From the NCBI GenBank assembly GCA_947371645.1, contig CANBQJ010000002.1, positions 1 through 49,364 of the forward strand: a stretch of 49,364 nt of DNA, given 5' to 3'. Under the pieces are notes generated by a model. The model ran no database searches. It saw nothing but the letters and a program-made list of their open reading frames with translations, and was not told where the DNA came from. The position numbers and the translations under genes were made by a program. The DNA is from Burkholderiales bacterium. Lineage in GTDB: Bacteria; Pseudomonadota; Gammaproteobacteria; Burkholderiales; Burkholderiaceae. Shown one piece after another: positions 19,399 through 30,133 of this stretch (positions within the stretch are counted from its first letter, which is position 1; each line of letters starts with the position of its first letter).

Positions 19399-19417
19399 GC
19401 GCCCCAGCCCCTCGCTG

Positions 19418-19792
19418 TCAACGCAGGGAGCCGACGTAGCGTTTGCGCCCCGTGCTGGGGTCGAAGCCCGAAGGTCCAAAGCCCGAGGCCGGGTAATCCG
19501 AGGCCGGGTAGCTGGACGAATCCGAGGCCTCGGACTGCGCGAATGCAGGACGCCTCTCGGCTGGCGGTGCGGGCCTGGGTGCTGCCGGCCGTGCGCTCAC
19601 CTGCAGGGCCGCCTCCAGCTTGTCGGCCAGCTTCAGCAAAGCCTCGTGCTTTTCCAGGCGCGTCACGCGGATGATCTCCCGGGCGTACTCGGGGCTCTTG
19701 ACCATCCACTCCACATCGGTCACCCGACCGTTGACCCGCCGCAGCAGCACATGCAGGTGCGCCGCAATCGCAAACTTCTCGCTCTCGAGCAT
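19418..19792 (-). CDS. Conserved hypothetical protein downstream of amtB
   Basis: About 124 residues. The N-terminal ~65 residues form a likely helical, charged domain (ESEKFAIAAHLHVLLRRVNGRVTDVEW and REIIRVTRLEKHEALLKLADKLEAAL); the rest is a Pro/Ala/Ser-rich tail with PASDYPASGFGPSGF-type repeats, ending in basic RKRYVGSLR. I do not recognise a family. Two adjacent ATGs exist; the second (19792) is chosen because it is 5 nt from a GGAGG site, the first only 2 nt. It lies 37-40 bp after the amtB stop on the same strand and may be co-transcribed with it. Confidence 0.6.
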   Translation of the reverse strand: MLESEKFAIAAHLHVLLRRVNGRVTDVEWMVKSPEYAREIIRVTRLEKHEALLKLADKLEAALQVSARPAAPRPAPPAERRPAFAQSEASDSSSYPASDYPASGFGPSGFDPSTGRKRYVGSLR

Positions 19793-19831
19793 CATGACCT
19801 CCCGCTTGGGTACTTCGCCAACATCAACGCT

Positions 19832-21220
19832 TCACTCCACACGTTCGCCATGCAGGCTGAGGTCCAGGCCGTCCAGCTCTTGCTGACGGCTCACCCGCAG
19901 GCCCCACACCTTGTCCACCAGCCACAAGATGAGGGATGTGGCCACGCCGCTGTACAGCACCGTGGCCAGCACACCGATCAACTGGTTGAGCACCGAGCCC
20001 TGCACCCCGCCGATGTCGGGCGAAGCGAAGACGCCCGTGAGCAAGGCACCGACGATGCCGCCGATGCCGTGTACGCCAAAGACGTCCAGAGAATCGTCTG
20101 CGCCCAGGATGCGCTTGAGGCTGGTGGCGCCCCAGTAGCAGCACAGCCCCGACGCCGCACCGATGGCCAGCGCGGCCTTGGGATCGACAAAGCCCGAGGC
20201 CGGTGTGATGGCCACCAGACCGGCCACCGCGCCCGTGCTCAGGCCCAGCAAGGTGGGCGCACCGCGCACCACCCATTCGGCGAACATCCAGGCCAGCGTG
20301 GCCGAAGCCGCGCCCAGTTGCGTGACCAGCATGGCCATGCCGGCGCGGCCGTCGGCGGCACCGGCAGAACCGCCGTTGAAGCCCATCCAGCCCACCCACA
20401 GCAGCGAAGCGCCCATCAGCGTGTAGCCCAGGTTGGAAGGCATGAGCGGCTCCTGACCGAAGCCGATGCGCCGACCCAGCATCCAGGCACACATGAGGCC
20501 GGCGACACCGGCGTTGATGTGCACCACGGTGCCGCCGGCAAAGTCCAGCACGCCACGTTGCGCCAGCCAGCCAGAAGGCTCCCACACCCAATGCGCAATG
20601 GGCGCATACACCACCAGCGACCACAGCCCCATGAACACCAGCATGGCCGAGAAGCGCATGCGTTCGGCAAAGGCCCCGGTGATCAAGGCCGGCGTGATGA
20701 TGGCAAAGGTGAGCTGGAACATCACGAACACCGACTCGGGCACGGTGGTGGCCAGGTGGTGCACGGAGACCTGGCCCGTGAGCCTGCTGTAGAACACATC
20801 ATCGAGCAGCACGGCGCCCCAGCCGCCCAGCCAGGGCGTGTCGCCAGGCATGAAGGCCAGGCTGTAGCCCACCACCATCCACAGCACCGACACCAGCGCG
20901 CACACGGCCAGCGACTGGGCCATGGTCGCCAGGATGTTCTTCTTGCGCACCATGCCGGCGTAGAACAGGGCCAGCCCGGGGATGGTCATCAACAGGACCA
21001 GGGCCGACGCGGCGATCATCCAGGCGGTGTCACCGCTGTTGATCTGGGACAGCGGCACGCGCATGGGTGCCGTGGGCGCGACCACGGTGGCGACCGCAAC
21101 CGCGGCATGGGCGACCGGCGTGGCGACGGCCGGGGCAGACGCTTGCGCCCACGCACCAAGGTGAAGCGAAGCGGCGGCCAGGGCCAAGGCCGCACCAGAA
21201 GGTCTCAAAGACAAGGTCAT
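19832..21220 (-). CDS. amtB: Ammonium transporter AmtB
   Basis: A 462-residue ammonium channel of the Amt/Rh family with a cleavable signal (ALAAASLHLGAWAQA) and eleven expected membrane helices. Family marks include NSGDTAWMIAASALVLLMT, the FYAGMVRKKN loop, DFAGGTVVHINAG with the first pore His, and VFGVHGIGGIVGALLTG with the second. The C-terminal GLDLSLHGERVE tail is the segment that contacts the PII protein. No glnK lies beside it. The AGGAGG site is about 26 nt from the ATG and is partly held in a hairpin (see 21223-21249). panC ends 140 bp upstream on the same strand. Confidence 0.95.
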   Translation of the reverse strand: MTLSLRPSGAALALAAASLHLGAWAQASAPAVATPVAHAAVAVATVVAPTAPMRVPLSQINSGDTAWMIAASALVLLMTIPGLALFYAGMVRKKNILATMAQSLAVCALVSVLWMVVGYSLAFMPGDTPWLGGWGAVLLDDVFYSRLTGQVSVHHLATTVPESVFVMFQLTFAIITPALITGAFAERMRFSAMLVFMGLWSLVVYAPIAHWVWEPSGWLAQRGVLDFAGGTVVHINAGVAGLMCAWMLGRRIGFGQEPLMPSNLGYTLMGASLLWVGWMGFNGGSAGAADGRAGMAMLVTQLGAASATLAWMFAEWVVRGAPTLLGLSTGAVAGLVAITPASGFVDPKAALAIGAASGLCCYWGATSLKRILGADDSLDVFGVHGIGGIVGALLTGVFASPDIGGVQGSVLNQLIGVLATVLYSGVATSLILWLVDKVWGLRVSRQQELDGLDLSLHGERVE

Positions 21221-21222
21221 GC

Positions 21223-21252
21223 AGGGGGATGCTCGTTGTGTAGCCCCCTCCT
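21223..21252 (-). promoter_or_regulatory. Hairpin involving the amtB ribosome-binding site
   Basis: On the minus strand AGGGGG (21249-21244) pairs with CCCCCT (21228-21223) over a 15-nt loop, directly before the ATG at 21220. The purine-rich AGGAGGGGG, the only plausible ribosome-binding site, forms one arm. It would be masked when folded; an alternative is that folding shortens the distance to the ATG. Confidence 0.35.
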
Positions 21253-21360
21253 GTCAGCAATAAGCAGACCCGCCCCACCCATCAGGAGGTGCCTGTGACA
21301 CCGCATTCACGGGGTCTCAAGCCCTTGCGCAACCTGGCCTGAGTGCCTTATCGCCCGCCT

Positions 21361-23066
<1,706 letters not shown>

Positions 23067-23219
23067 GCAAGGGCTCCAGGCGCCGGGCGGGGAGAGCCCG
23101 GGGTGGCGCGATTCTAGGTCAAGGTGAACGGCAGCGCAGGGCCTTGGAAAAGGGCGGTCGCGGTGTAGGCTGCAAGGCTGCGGCAGCCGCCGATCCGGGC
23201 CCTCACACAGATCCAACAC

Positions 23220-24482
23220 ATGCAGATTTCAAGCATCTTTTCAGCTTGGCGCTGGCGCCAATGGCTGTTGGCCATCTTGCTTGCGCTCGTCGCCTTGGCC
23301 GCGCTGGCTGCCGGGGCGATGGCCGCCATCAAACACATCGACTGGCGCCCCACGCAAGTCAGCGACGCCAACGTGCACGCCGACGCGGTGATCCGCGGCC
23401 TGGACCGCCCCTGGGGCCTGGCCTACCTGCCCGACGGGCGCATGCTCATCACGCTGATGGCAGGCGAGATCCGCGTGTTCAGCGCCGCAGGCCAGCCGCT
23501 GGGGCAGCTGGGGCGTCTGCCTGCCGTGGCCGATGAAGGCCAGGGTGGCTTGCTGGACATCGCCGTGGACCCGGACTACCCCCGTCAACCCTGGATCTAC
23601 TGGACCTACGCCGAACCCGGCACGGGCAAGGACACGGGCCTGGCAGGCACCGCCCTGGCGCGTGGCCGCCTGACGGAACGCCCCGACGGCTCAGGCAGCC
23701 TGCGCTTGAGCGACATCGCCGTGATCTACCGACAACAGCCCAAGGTGCGCGGCAGCGGGCACTTTGGATCGCGCCTGGTGTTTGACCGCGAGCAGCGCCT
23801 CTTCATGACCCTGGGCGAGCGCCAGCAGGACCAGCCCAGCGCACCCGACCAGCGCTTTGCGCAGAACCTGTCGGTGAGCCTGGGCAAGGTGGTGAGGCTC
23901 ACGCGCGATGGCGCACCGGCGCCAGGCAACCCCATCTGGCCTGCCACCGCAGGCCAGCCCGCGCCCTTGCCCGAGATCTGGAGCCTGGGCCACCGCAACC
24001 CCCAAGGCGCGGCCCTGCACCCGGTGACCGGCGCCCTGTGGGAAACCGAGCACGGCCCCCAAGGCGGCGATGAACTCAATGTGATCAAACCAGGCGCCAA
24101 CCACGGCTGGCCTCTCGTGAGCTACGGCTGCCCCTACGGCAGCCTGCCGGGCGAGGCCTGCCGCGTGGCCGGTGGGGTGCACAAGGCACCCATGGTCGAA
24201 CCCCTGAGCACCTGGGTGCCCTGGTCCACCGCACCCAGCGGCCTGGCCTTCTACACCTCGGACCGTTTCCCCGCGTGGAAGGGTCACCTGTTTGCCGGCT
24301 CGCTCAAGGGCCAGACGCTGTGGGACTTCACGCTGGATGGGGAAAAGGTGGTGAGCCGCAAGCCCCTGCTGGAGAACCAGCTGGGCCGCATCCGCGACGT
24401 GCGCCAGGGCCCTGACGGCTACCTGTATGTGCTGGTGGACGGCCCGAAAGGCCGCCTCGTGCGGGTGGGCCTCCAGCCCTGA
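23220..24482 (+). CDS. PQQ-dependent sugar (aldose) dehydrogenase family protein
   Basis: A 420-residue six-bladed beta-propeller of the soluble glucose dehydrogenase / YliI (Asd) family, anchored or exported by an N-terminal hydrophobic segment ([19 protein letters not shown]). Typical segments are [58 protein letters not shown] and [13 protein letters not shown], which hold the PQQ and calcium ligands in this fold. It would oxidise aldose sugars in the periplasm; substrate and cofactor use are inferred from the family. Divergent from panB; converges on scpA with an 18-bp gap. Confidence 0.88.
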   Translation: MQISSIFSAWRWRQWLLAILLALVALAALAAGAMAAIKHIDWRPTQVSDANVHADAVIRGLDRPWGLAYLPDGRMLITLMAGEIRVFSAAGQPLGQLGRLPAVADEGQGGLLDIAVDPDYPRQPWIYWTYAEPGTGKDTGLAGTALARGRLTERPDGSGSLRLSDIAVIYRQQPKVRGSGHFGSRLVFDREQRLFMTLGERQQDQPSAPDQRFAQNLSVSLGKVVRLTRDGAPAPGNPIWPATAGQPAPLPEIWSLGHRNPQGAALHPVTGALWETEHGPQGGDELNVIKPGANHGWPLVSYGCPYGSLPGEACRVAGGVHKAPMVEPLSTWVPWSTAPSGLAFYTSDRFPAWKGHLFAGSLKGQTLWDFTLDGEKVVSRKPLLENQLGRIRDVRQGPDGYLYVLVDGPKGRLVRVGLQP

Positions 24483-24500
24483 CCAACCCTGGTCGCGTGA

Positions 24501-25367
24501 TCAAACGGGCTGGTAGGCCAGGCGCACGTAGATGGGCGCAAAGGCCTCGGCCTGGGTCACTTCCAGCAGGCGCTCGCGGGCCAACTCCAGCATGGCGATG
24601 AAGGTCACCACCAGCACCTGGGGGCCACGGGCCACGTCAAACAAGGCCTCAAATTCAACGAAGCGCTTGCCCTGCAAGGTGCGCAGCACCATGGCCATGT
24701 GCTCGCGCACCGACAGCTCTTCGCGGGTGATGGTGTGGTGCTTGTTCAGGCGGGCACGCTGCAGGATGTCCATCCAGGCTTCACGCAGGTCGGGCAGGCC
24801 CACGTCGGGGTGGCGCACGTGCACGGAAGGGTCGTTGTGCACCTCGACGCGCCAGAAGTCTCGCCCCAGCAGCGGCAATTCATTCAGGCCGGCCGCCGCC
24901 AGCTTCATCTGCTCGTACTCGATGAGGCGGCGCACCAGCTCGGCACGCGGGTCCTCGGGCTCGGCGCCGTCGTCCGACTTCTTGGGCGGCAGCAGCATGC
25001 GCGACTTGATCTCGATGAGCATCGCCGCCATCAGCAGGTAGTCGGAGGCCAGTTCGAGGTTGCGCTTGCGGATCTGGTCGACATAGGCCAGGTACTGGCG
25101 CGTGACGTCGGCCAGAGGGATGTCGAGGATGTTGAAGTTCTGCCTGCGGATCAGGTAGAGCAGCAAGTCCAGCGGGCCCTGGAAGTTCTCCATGAAGACC
25201 TCCAGCGCATCCGGCGGGATGTAGAGGTCATTGGGCATGGCGAACAGCGGTTCACCATACAGGCGTGCCACGGCGACATGGTCCACCACCTCGGGGAGGC
25301 CCTGTGCGTCCAGCACCGCCGCGGCCTGCGCGGCCTGGTGCCCGGGAGATTTGTGGGGCGTGCTCAC
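24501..25367 (-). CDS. scpA: Segregation and condensation protein A
   Basis: A 288-residue kleisin that bridges SMC heads and, with ScpB, condenses and segregates chromosomes. The N-terminal domain contains FQGPLDLLLYLIRRQNFNILDIPLADVTRQYL, the hallmark of ScpA, followed by SDYLLMAAMLIEIKSRMLLP. The C-terminal winged helix (ARGPQVLVVTFIAMLELARERLLEV) is present. An N-terminal extension of about 40 residues before LYIPPDALEVFMENFQGP is common in Burkholderiales versions. The DUF3460 gene is 39 bp upstream on the same strand, the usual arrangement in this order. Confidence 0.94.
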   Translation of the reverse strand: MSTPHKSPGHQAAQAAAVLDAQGLPEVVDHVAVARLYGEPLFAMPNDLYIPPDALEVFMENFQGPLDLLLYLIRRQNFNILDIPLADVTRQYLAYVDQIRKRNLELASDYLLMAAMLIEIKSRMLLPPKKSDDGAEPEDPRAELVRRLIEYEQMKLAAAGLNELPLLGRDFWRVEVHNDPSVHVRHPDVGLPDLREAWMDILQRARLNKHHTITREELSVREHMAMVLRTLQGKRFVEFEALFDVARGPQVLVVTFIAMLELARERLLEVTQAEAFAPIYVRLAYQPV

Positions 25368-25406
25368 CCGGTGTCAGCCTGGACGTGCCAGCCCGCAAGG
25401 CGCCGC

Positions 25407-25607
25407 TCAGCCCTTGGTCTGGTAGACGTAGGGCTGCTGCGCCACGCTGCCTTCACGGAATTCCTGCTGGATCTGGCGGTCCAGTGACTTGTCCCACAGC
25501 AGCAGGCGGCCCTGACGCTGACGCTCTTCCAGCTGCGGGTCACGCTGCTTGAGGCTGTCGATGAACTGCGTCACGTCGGACTTGTAGGGTTTCCAGAAAA
25601 GCGGCAT
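25407..25607 (-). CDS. DUF3460 family protein
   Basis: A 66-residue protein beginning MPLFWKPYKSDVTQFIDSL and containing ERQRQGRLLLWDKSLD, the signature of DUF3460, a small family confined largely to betaproteobacteria and with unknown function. The longer open frame to 26204 is not used: it would run through the divergent CYTH gene. Directly upstream of scpA, so the two are probably one transcript. Confidence 0.88.
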   Translation of the reverse strand: MPLFWKPYKSDVTQFIDSLKQRDPQLEERQRQGRLLLWDKSLDRQIQQEFREGSVAQQPYVYQTKG

Positions 25608-25700
25608 GGGGTGTCCAGAAGGTGCTGCCGAATGAATTCGGGTTGGGTTGCGCATTTTATCGGCCCTGGCGACACAAAAGCCGTTTGTTCGCACCAGACA

Positions 25701-26810
25701 ATGTCGCCCATGCAGGAAATTGAACTGAAATTCCAGATCCCGGAGGGCGCGCTGGCTGCCATCCAGGCCGAATTGCGCCGCATCAACCAGGGGCATGACG
25801 CTGATTTGCGCCTGCGGGCAGCCTATTTCGATACGCCGGACCGGCTGTTGGGCGCTGCCCGCATGGCTTTGCGCGTGCGCCAGGAAGGCGACGAGTGGGT
25901 GCAAACGCTCAAGGCGGGCGGCAGCAACACGATGGTGCGGCTCGAAGCCAATTGCCCGGCCCAGGCGCCAACGGCGGGCGAGCCCATCCTGGCAGACTTG
26001 AGCCGACACCTGGGCACACCTGCGCAAGAGGCTTTGGCGCGTGTACTGAACTGGCATGCTCAGCAAGATCCACAAGGGCGACATTGCGCGTTGACGCAGC
26101 TGTATTGCACTGACATCACGCGGACCCGCGCGCAGATCACGGTCGGGCCGGGTACAGCCTGGGCAGGCGTGGTCGAACTGGCCTTGGATCTGGGCCGCAT
26201 CCACGCGGGCTCACTCAGCGTTGCGGTGCTAGAGTTGGAGATCGAGTTGGTGTCAGGCCACCCGATGGCGGTGATCAACGCGGGCCGCGACTGGGTCCAT
26301 CGACACGGCCTGTGGCTGGACACGCAGACCAAGGCGCATCGCGGCGACCGCCTCGCACGGCTGGCTGCTGCGCATGCAGATGAGCCTGATGGGAAGGGCG
26401 CCGTCGGCATCACAGGCAGCAGCGCCCACGTCACACGCGCACACCCAGCCAAGATCGCGCCAGACGCCACGCCAGAACAACGCTGGCGTGCCGAGCTGGA
26501 AAGCTGCCTGGAGCACCTCACCGGCAACCTCAGCGAATTGGGCACCGCCCCTGCTGACACCACGCCTGTGGCCGAGCAATGGCAAGTGGCCCTGCAACGC
26601 CTGATCGCGTTGGGCGAGACCTGGTCTGGCGCGCCACACGCGCTGCCAGCCGACACCTTGGACCTGGCCAGAGCCTTGTGCCATCAATTGGGCGATGTGC
26701 TGGGCCGCCATGCAGATGCAAACTCATCATCTTCAGCCATTGATCTGGCCCGATCCAAGGCGGCCACTGAGCTGTGTCTGGATCTGCTGTGCCGTGTGAT
26801 GCTGAATTGA
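25701..26810 (+). CDS. CYTH domain protein (inorganic triphosphatase-like)
   Basis: About 369 residues. The N-terminal ~200 residues form a CYTH tunnel domain: EIELKFQIPE (the ExExK motif), AAYFDTPDRLLGAARMALRVRQEGDEW, TLKAGG, and paired acidic strands ELALDLGRI and VLELEIELVSG. Such enzymes, for example E. coli YgiF, hydrolyse inorganic triphosphate with a divalent metal. The C-terminal ~140 residues are helical and sit where YgiF has a CHAD domain, but they are short and lack an obvious set of conserved CHAD histidines, so it may be a degenerate or half CHAD. ATG 25701 or 25710 (MQEIELKF) may be used. Divergent from DUF3460. Confidence 0.82.
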   Translation: MSPMQEIELKFQIPEGALAAIQAELRRINQGHDADLRLRAAYFDTPDRLLGAARMALRVRQEGDEWVQTLKAGGSNTMVRLEANCPAQAPTAGEPILADLSRHLGTPAQEALARVLNWHAQQDPQGRHCALTQLYCTDITRTRAQITVGPGTAWAGVVELALDLGRIHAGSLSVAVLELEIELVSGHPMAVINAGRDWVHRHGLWLDTQTKAHRGDRLARLAAAHADEPDGKGAVGITGSSAHVTRAHPAKIAPDATPEQRWRAELESCLEHLTGNLSELGTAPADTTPVAEQWQVALQRLIALGETWSGAPHALPADTLDLARALCHQLGDVLGRHADANSSSSAIDLARSKAATELCLDLLCRVMLN

Positions 26811-26812
26811 CA

Positions 26813-26885
26813 CCGACGCTTCACTGCACCGCGACGAGCGCCCACTGAAGCGGGGAGGGACTTGCCCCTATGGCCGAAGCGTCGG
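26813..26885. repeat. Perfect 10-bp inverted repeat flanking a 53-nt loop
   Basis: CCGACGCTTC (26813-26822) and GAAGCGTCGG (26876-26885) are exact complements. A shorter competing stem (GCTTCA 26818-26823 with TGAAGC 26846-26851) uses the same left arm. No T tract follows, so a simple intrinsic terminator is unlikely. It occupies the 194-bp gap between the CYTH gene and the PEP-CTERM-like gene; no gene is seen there. Confidence 0.45.
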
Positions 26886-27004
26886 TTCCTCATAAGCTTT
26901 GACTTGTTTTACCAACTGGGTTCGATGGACAACCACGCTCGGCATGACCAGGTGCTGGCGTGCGCCATCAGGCCAAGTCATTCATATAAACAGAGGGTGT
27001 TCTC

Positions 27005-27907
27005 ATGAAATTTTCCGCTTCACGTCATGGCGTATGGGCCCTGGCAATGGCCTCGGTGTTGAGCCATCAGGCAGCCCACGGCCAAGCCTACAGTTCGGCC
27101 ACCATTGGCCACTATCAGTACACCCTGACCGATCTCGACCCCAACGATGGCATTGCGCCCTCCATCACCTGGGGAAAAAGCCTGGTCTCTCAAACACTGA
27201 ATGCCAGCTTGTCCAACGGCGTGGGATCGGGCGGTGGCCCCAACGTCACTGTGAGCAGCAATACAGGGGGCACCAATACGGTGGCCATCGACACGCCGCA
27301 GTCGAGGACGTTCCAGGGCTTCGGCGTATCGTCAGGGCCCAAAGGGGTTACCGCCACGGCCAGCGTACCGATTGGCGGCAGTTGGAATCTGCAGTCCTCG
27401 ATCACCAACGACTTTGTCCTGAGCGCCAAAACAGCCGTCACGTTCACTGCGCAAGCGGACGTGGCGCTCGGCGTGGTTGTGCCGAGTTGGTCGGTCGTAC
27501 AACGACCAAGCGGGTATCTGGACAACGGCTACTTTGACTGGGCGCCGATCCAGGTCGAAGTTGTATCCGTGCTGGGCATCGGGGCACCGGCAGACTTCAG
27601 CTCCTACCCCCTCAGCTGCCAGGGGTGTCTGGCGTTCGACAACATCCCACTGTTTGCGCGCTCCTACGCCACCGTGGACAATGCTGCCTCCAAACTGTTG
27701 AGCGCCACTTTCACCAACGATACGCAAGGCAAGTTGGGCAGCAATCTGGCTTTGGCAACCTACAACTCAGGTTATGCCACGGCGCCATTGATGATGGTGC
27801 CTGAGCTTGCCGCCTCGACTCAGATGCTGCTCGGCTTGGTTGGCCTGGGCGCCGCTTTGCGCCTTGGCCGTCGTCGCGCCACCACCCACCAACCCAAGCA
27901 CGCTTGA
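27005..27907 (+). CDS. Secreted protein with PEP-CTERM-like anchor
   Basis: A 300-residue exported protein of unknown function. It has a signal peptide (to about AAHGQA, residue 27), a beta-rich Ser/Thr/Asn/Gly-rich middle (GVGSGGGPNVTVSSNTGG), and a C-terminus made of VPELAAS, a hydrophobic helix (LLGLVGLGAALRLG) and an arginine cluster RRR. That tripartite end is the PEP-CTERM sorting layout with PEL replacing PEP. Two cysteines in SCQGC may form a disulfide. A GAGGG site precedes the ATG. Base composition is a little lower in GC than its neighbours. It converges on metG with only 5 bp between stops. Confidence 0.7.
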   Translation: MKFSASRHGVWALAMASVLSHQAAHGQAYSSATIGHYQYTLTDLDPNDGIAPSITWGKSLVSQTLNASLSNGVGSGGGPNVTVSSNTGGTNTVAIDTPQSRTFQGFGVSSGPKGVTATASVPIGGSWNLQSSITNDFVLSAKTAVTFTAQADVALGVVVPSWSVVQRPSGYLDNGYFDWAPIQVEVVSVLGIGAPADFSSYPLSCQGCLAFDNIPLFARSYATVDNAASKLLSATFTNDTQGKLGSNLALATYNSGYATAPLMMVPELAASTQMLLGLVGLGAALRLGRRRATTHQPKHA

Positions 27908-27912
27908 ACCCA

Positions 27913-29988
27913 TCAGCGAATCCGCATCCCTGGCACAGCCCCGGCCACAGGTTCCAGCACATAGATGCCGGGCGTGCCCTTCTCATCGGCATGTGAAGCG
28001 GCCAGCACCATGCCCTCGCTCACGCCAAACTTCATCTTGCGCGGCGCCAGATTGGCCACCATCACCGTGTGCTTGCCGATCAGGTCTTCAGGCTTGTAGG
28101 CCTCCTTGATGCCGCTGAACACGTTGCGCGTGCGGCCCTCGCCCACGTCCAGCGTCAGGCGTAACAGCTTGGTGCTGCCTTCCACCTGCTCGGCGTTGAC
28201 GATCTTGGCGATGCGCAAGTCCACCTTCACGAAATCATCGATGGTGATGGTGCCAGCAATGTCTTCACCGCCTGGTTTTGGCACCTCGACCACCGGCGCG
28301 GGCGGTGCCTCGAACAAGGCATCGAGCATCTTCACGTCCACGCGTTGCATCAGGTGCTTGTACTCGCCAATCACGTGCGCGCCCAGCAAGCGGTCGGCGT
28401 CGGCAAAGGCCATGGCGTCCACCTTCAAGAAAGCTTCAACCTGGCCCACCAGCGCAGGCAACACGGGCTTGAGGTAGATGCTCAGAAGCCGGAAGGCCTC
28501 GATGCAAACGGTGCAGACCTCTTGCAGGCGCGCATCGGCGCCGTCCAGCTTGGCCAGCTCCCAGGGCTTGTTGGCGTCCACATATTCATTGACGCGGTCG
28601 GCCAGCAACATGATTTCGCGCAGCACCTTGCCCAGCTCGCGCGCCTCGTACAACTCGGTGATGCCGGCGCGACCGGCTTGCAGCGTGGCCAGCAGAGTCT
28701 GCCCATCGGCCCCCAGGGTGGCCGTGAGCTGGCCGGCAAAGCGCTTGGCGATGAAACCCGCCGCCCGGCTGGCGATGTTGATGAACTTGCCCACTAGGTC
28801 GCTGTTGACCCGGGCCATGAAGTCGTCCTTGTTGAAGTCGACGTCTTCCACGCGGGCATTGAGCTTGGCGGCGATGTAGTAGCGCAGCCATTCGGCGTTC
28901 ATCCCCAGGCTGAGGTACTTCAGCGGGTCCAGGCCGGTGCCCCGGCTCTTGCTCATCTTCTCGCCGTTGTTCACGGTCATGAAGCCGTGCACATTGACCT
29001 GGTTGGGCAGCTTGCGGCCGCTGAACTTCAGCATCGCGGGCCAGAACAGGGTGTGGAAGTAGGTGATGTCCTTGCCGATGAAGTGCACCTGCTCCACCGC
29101 CGGGTCGGCGATGAACTCGTCGAACGTGCGCTGCTCGCCATAGCGGGCCTTGGGGCCGCCGGCTGCGAAGTAGCCCTTCAGCGAGGCCAGGTAGCCAATC
29201 GGCGCGTCCAGCCACACGTAGAAGTATTTGCCCGGTGCGTCCGGGATCTCGATGCCGAAGTAAGGCGCGTCGCGGCTGATGTCCCAGTCGCCCAGGCCGC
29301 CCTTGCCTTCTTCGTCCTTGGTGAACCACTCCTTGATCTTGTTGACCACCTCGGACTGCAGCTTGCCGTCCTGCGTCCACTGCTCCAGGAAGTTGAAGCA
29401 ACGCGGGTCTGAGAGCTTGAAGAAGTAGTGGTCACTGGTCTTGAGCACCGGTGTGGCGCCGCTGAGCGCCGAATACGGGTTCTTCAATTCGGTGGGCGCA
29501 TACACCGCGCCACACACCTCGCAGCTGTCGCCGTACTGGTCTTTGGCGCCGCACTTGGGGCACTCGCCCTTGATGAAGCGGTCGGGCAGGAACATCGACT
29601 TCTCGGGGTCGAAGAACTGCTCGATGGGGCGCACCTCGATCAGACCCTGGTCGCGCAAGGCCAGGTAGATCTCCTGGGCCAGCTGGTGGTTGTCGGGGCT
29701 GTCGGTGGACGACCAGTGGTCGAAGCTGATGTGGAAGCCGTCCAGGTAGGGCTTGCGGCCCGCCGCGATGTCGGCCACGAACTGCTGCGGCGTCTTGCCG
29801 GCCTTCTCGGCCGCGATCATGATGGGCGCGCCGTGGGCGTCATCGGCCCCCACAAAATGCACCTGCGCCCCTTGCATGCGCTGGTAACGCACCCAGATGT
29901 CAGCCTGGATGTACTCCATGATGTGGCCGATGTGGAAGTGGCCGTTGGCATAGGGCAAGGCGGTCGTGACAAAGAGCTGGCGTGGCAT
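27913..29988 (-). CDS. metG: Methionyl-tRNA synthetase
   Basis: A 691-residue class I synthetase that charges tRNA-Met. [15 protein letters not shown] holds the HIGH motif, [18 protein letters not shown] is the zinc knuckle, [10 protein letters not shown] is the KMSKS loop, and the C-terminal ~110 residues ([28 protein letters not shown]) are the EMAP-II-like tRNA-binding domain that dimerises the long MetG form. ATG 29988 ([11 protein letters not shown]) is the conserved start. It is divergent from apbC, as in many proteobacteria. Confidence 0.96.
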   Translation of the reverse strand: MPRQLFVTTALPYANGHFHIGHIMEYIQADIWVRYQRMQGAQVHFVGADDAHGAPIMIAAEKAGKTPQQFVADIAAGRKPYLDGFHISFDHWSSTDSPDNHQLAQEIYLALRDQGLIEVRPIEQFFDPEKSMFLPDRFIKGECPKCGAKDQYGDSCEVCGAVYAPTELKNPYSALSGATPVLKTSDHYFFKLSDPRCFNFLEQWTQDGKLQSEVVNKIKEWFTKDEEGKGGLGDWDISRDAPYFGIEIPDAPGKYFYVWLDAPIGYLASLKGYFAAGGPKARYGEQRTFDEFIADPAVEQVHFIGKDITYFHTLFWPAMLKFSGRKLPNQVNVHGFMTVNNGEKMSKSRGTGLDPLKYLSLGMNAEWLRYYIAAKLNARVEDVDFNKDDFMARVNSDLVGKFINIASRAAGFIAKRFAGQLTATLGADGQTLLATLQAGRAGITELYEARELGKVLREIMLLADRVNEYVDANKPWELAKLDGADARLQEVCTVCIEAFRLLSIYLKPVLPALVGQVEAFLKVDAMAFADADRLLGAHVIGEYKHLMQRVDVKMLDALFEAPPAPVVEVPKPGGEDIAGTITIDDFVKVDLRIAKIVNAEQVEGSTKLLRLTLDVGEGRTRNVFSGIKEAYKPEDLIGKHTVMVANLAPRKMKFGVSEGMVLAASHADEKGTPGIYVLEPVAGAVPGMRIR

Positions 29989-30133
29989 GGCGGCGCGTGT
30001 GCCCCTCACAGGGCAAAGAAGAAGGTTTCAGGCAAGCCCCCGATTCTAGGTCGGGCGTAAACTGGGCGCCCCGCTCCCGGTCCATCCCCTTTTCACGGTG
30101 CGTGAGCCCATGCGCTTGAAGTTCTGGCGATCC

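Noticed and set aside
21300..21345. GG-N10-GC spacing upstream of amtB, considered as a sigma-54 promoter
   Set aside because: On the minus strand the spacing can be found, but the flanking bases do not fit TGGCAC-N5-TTGC, so it does not stand out from background.
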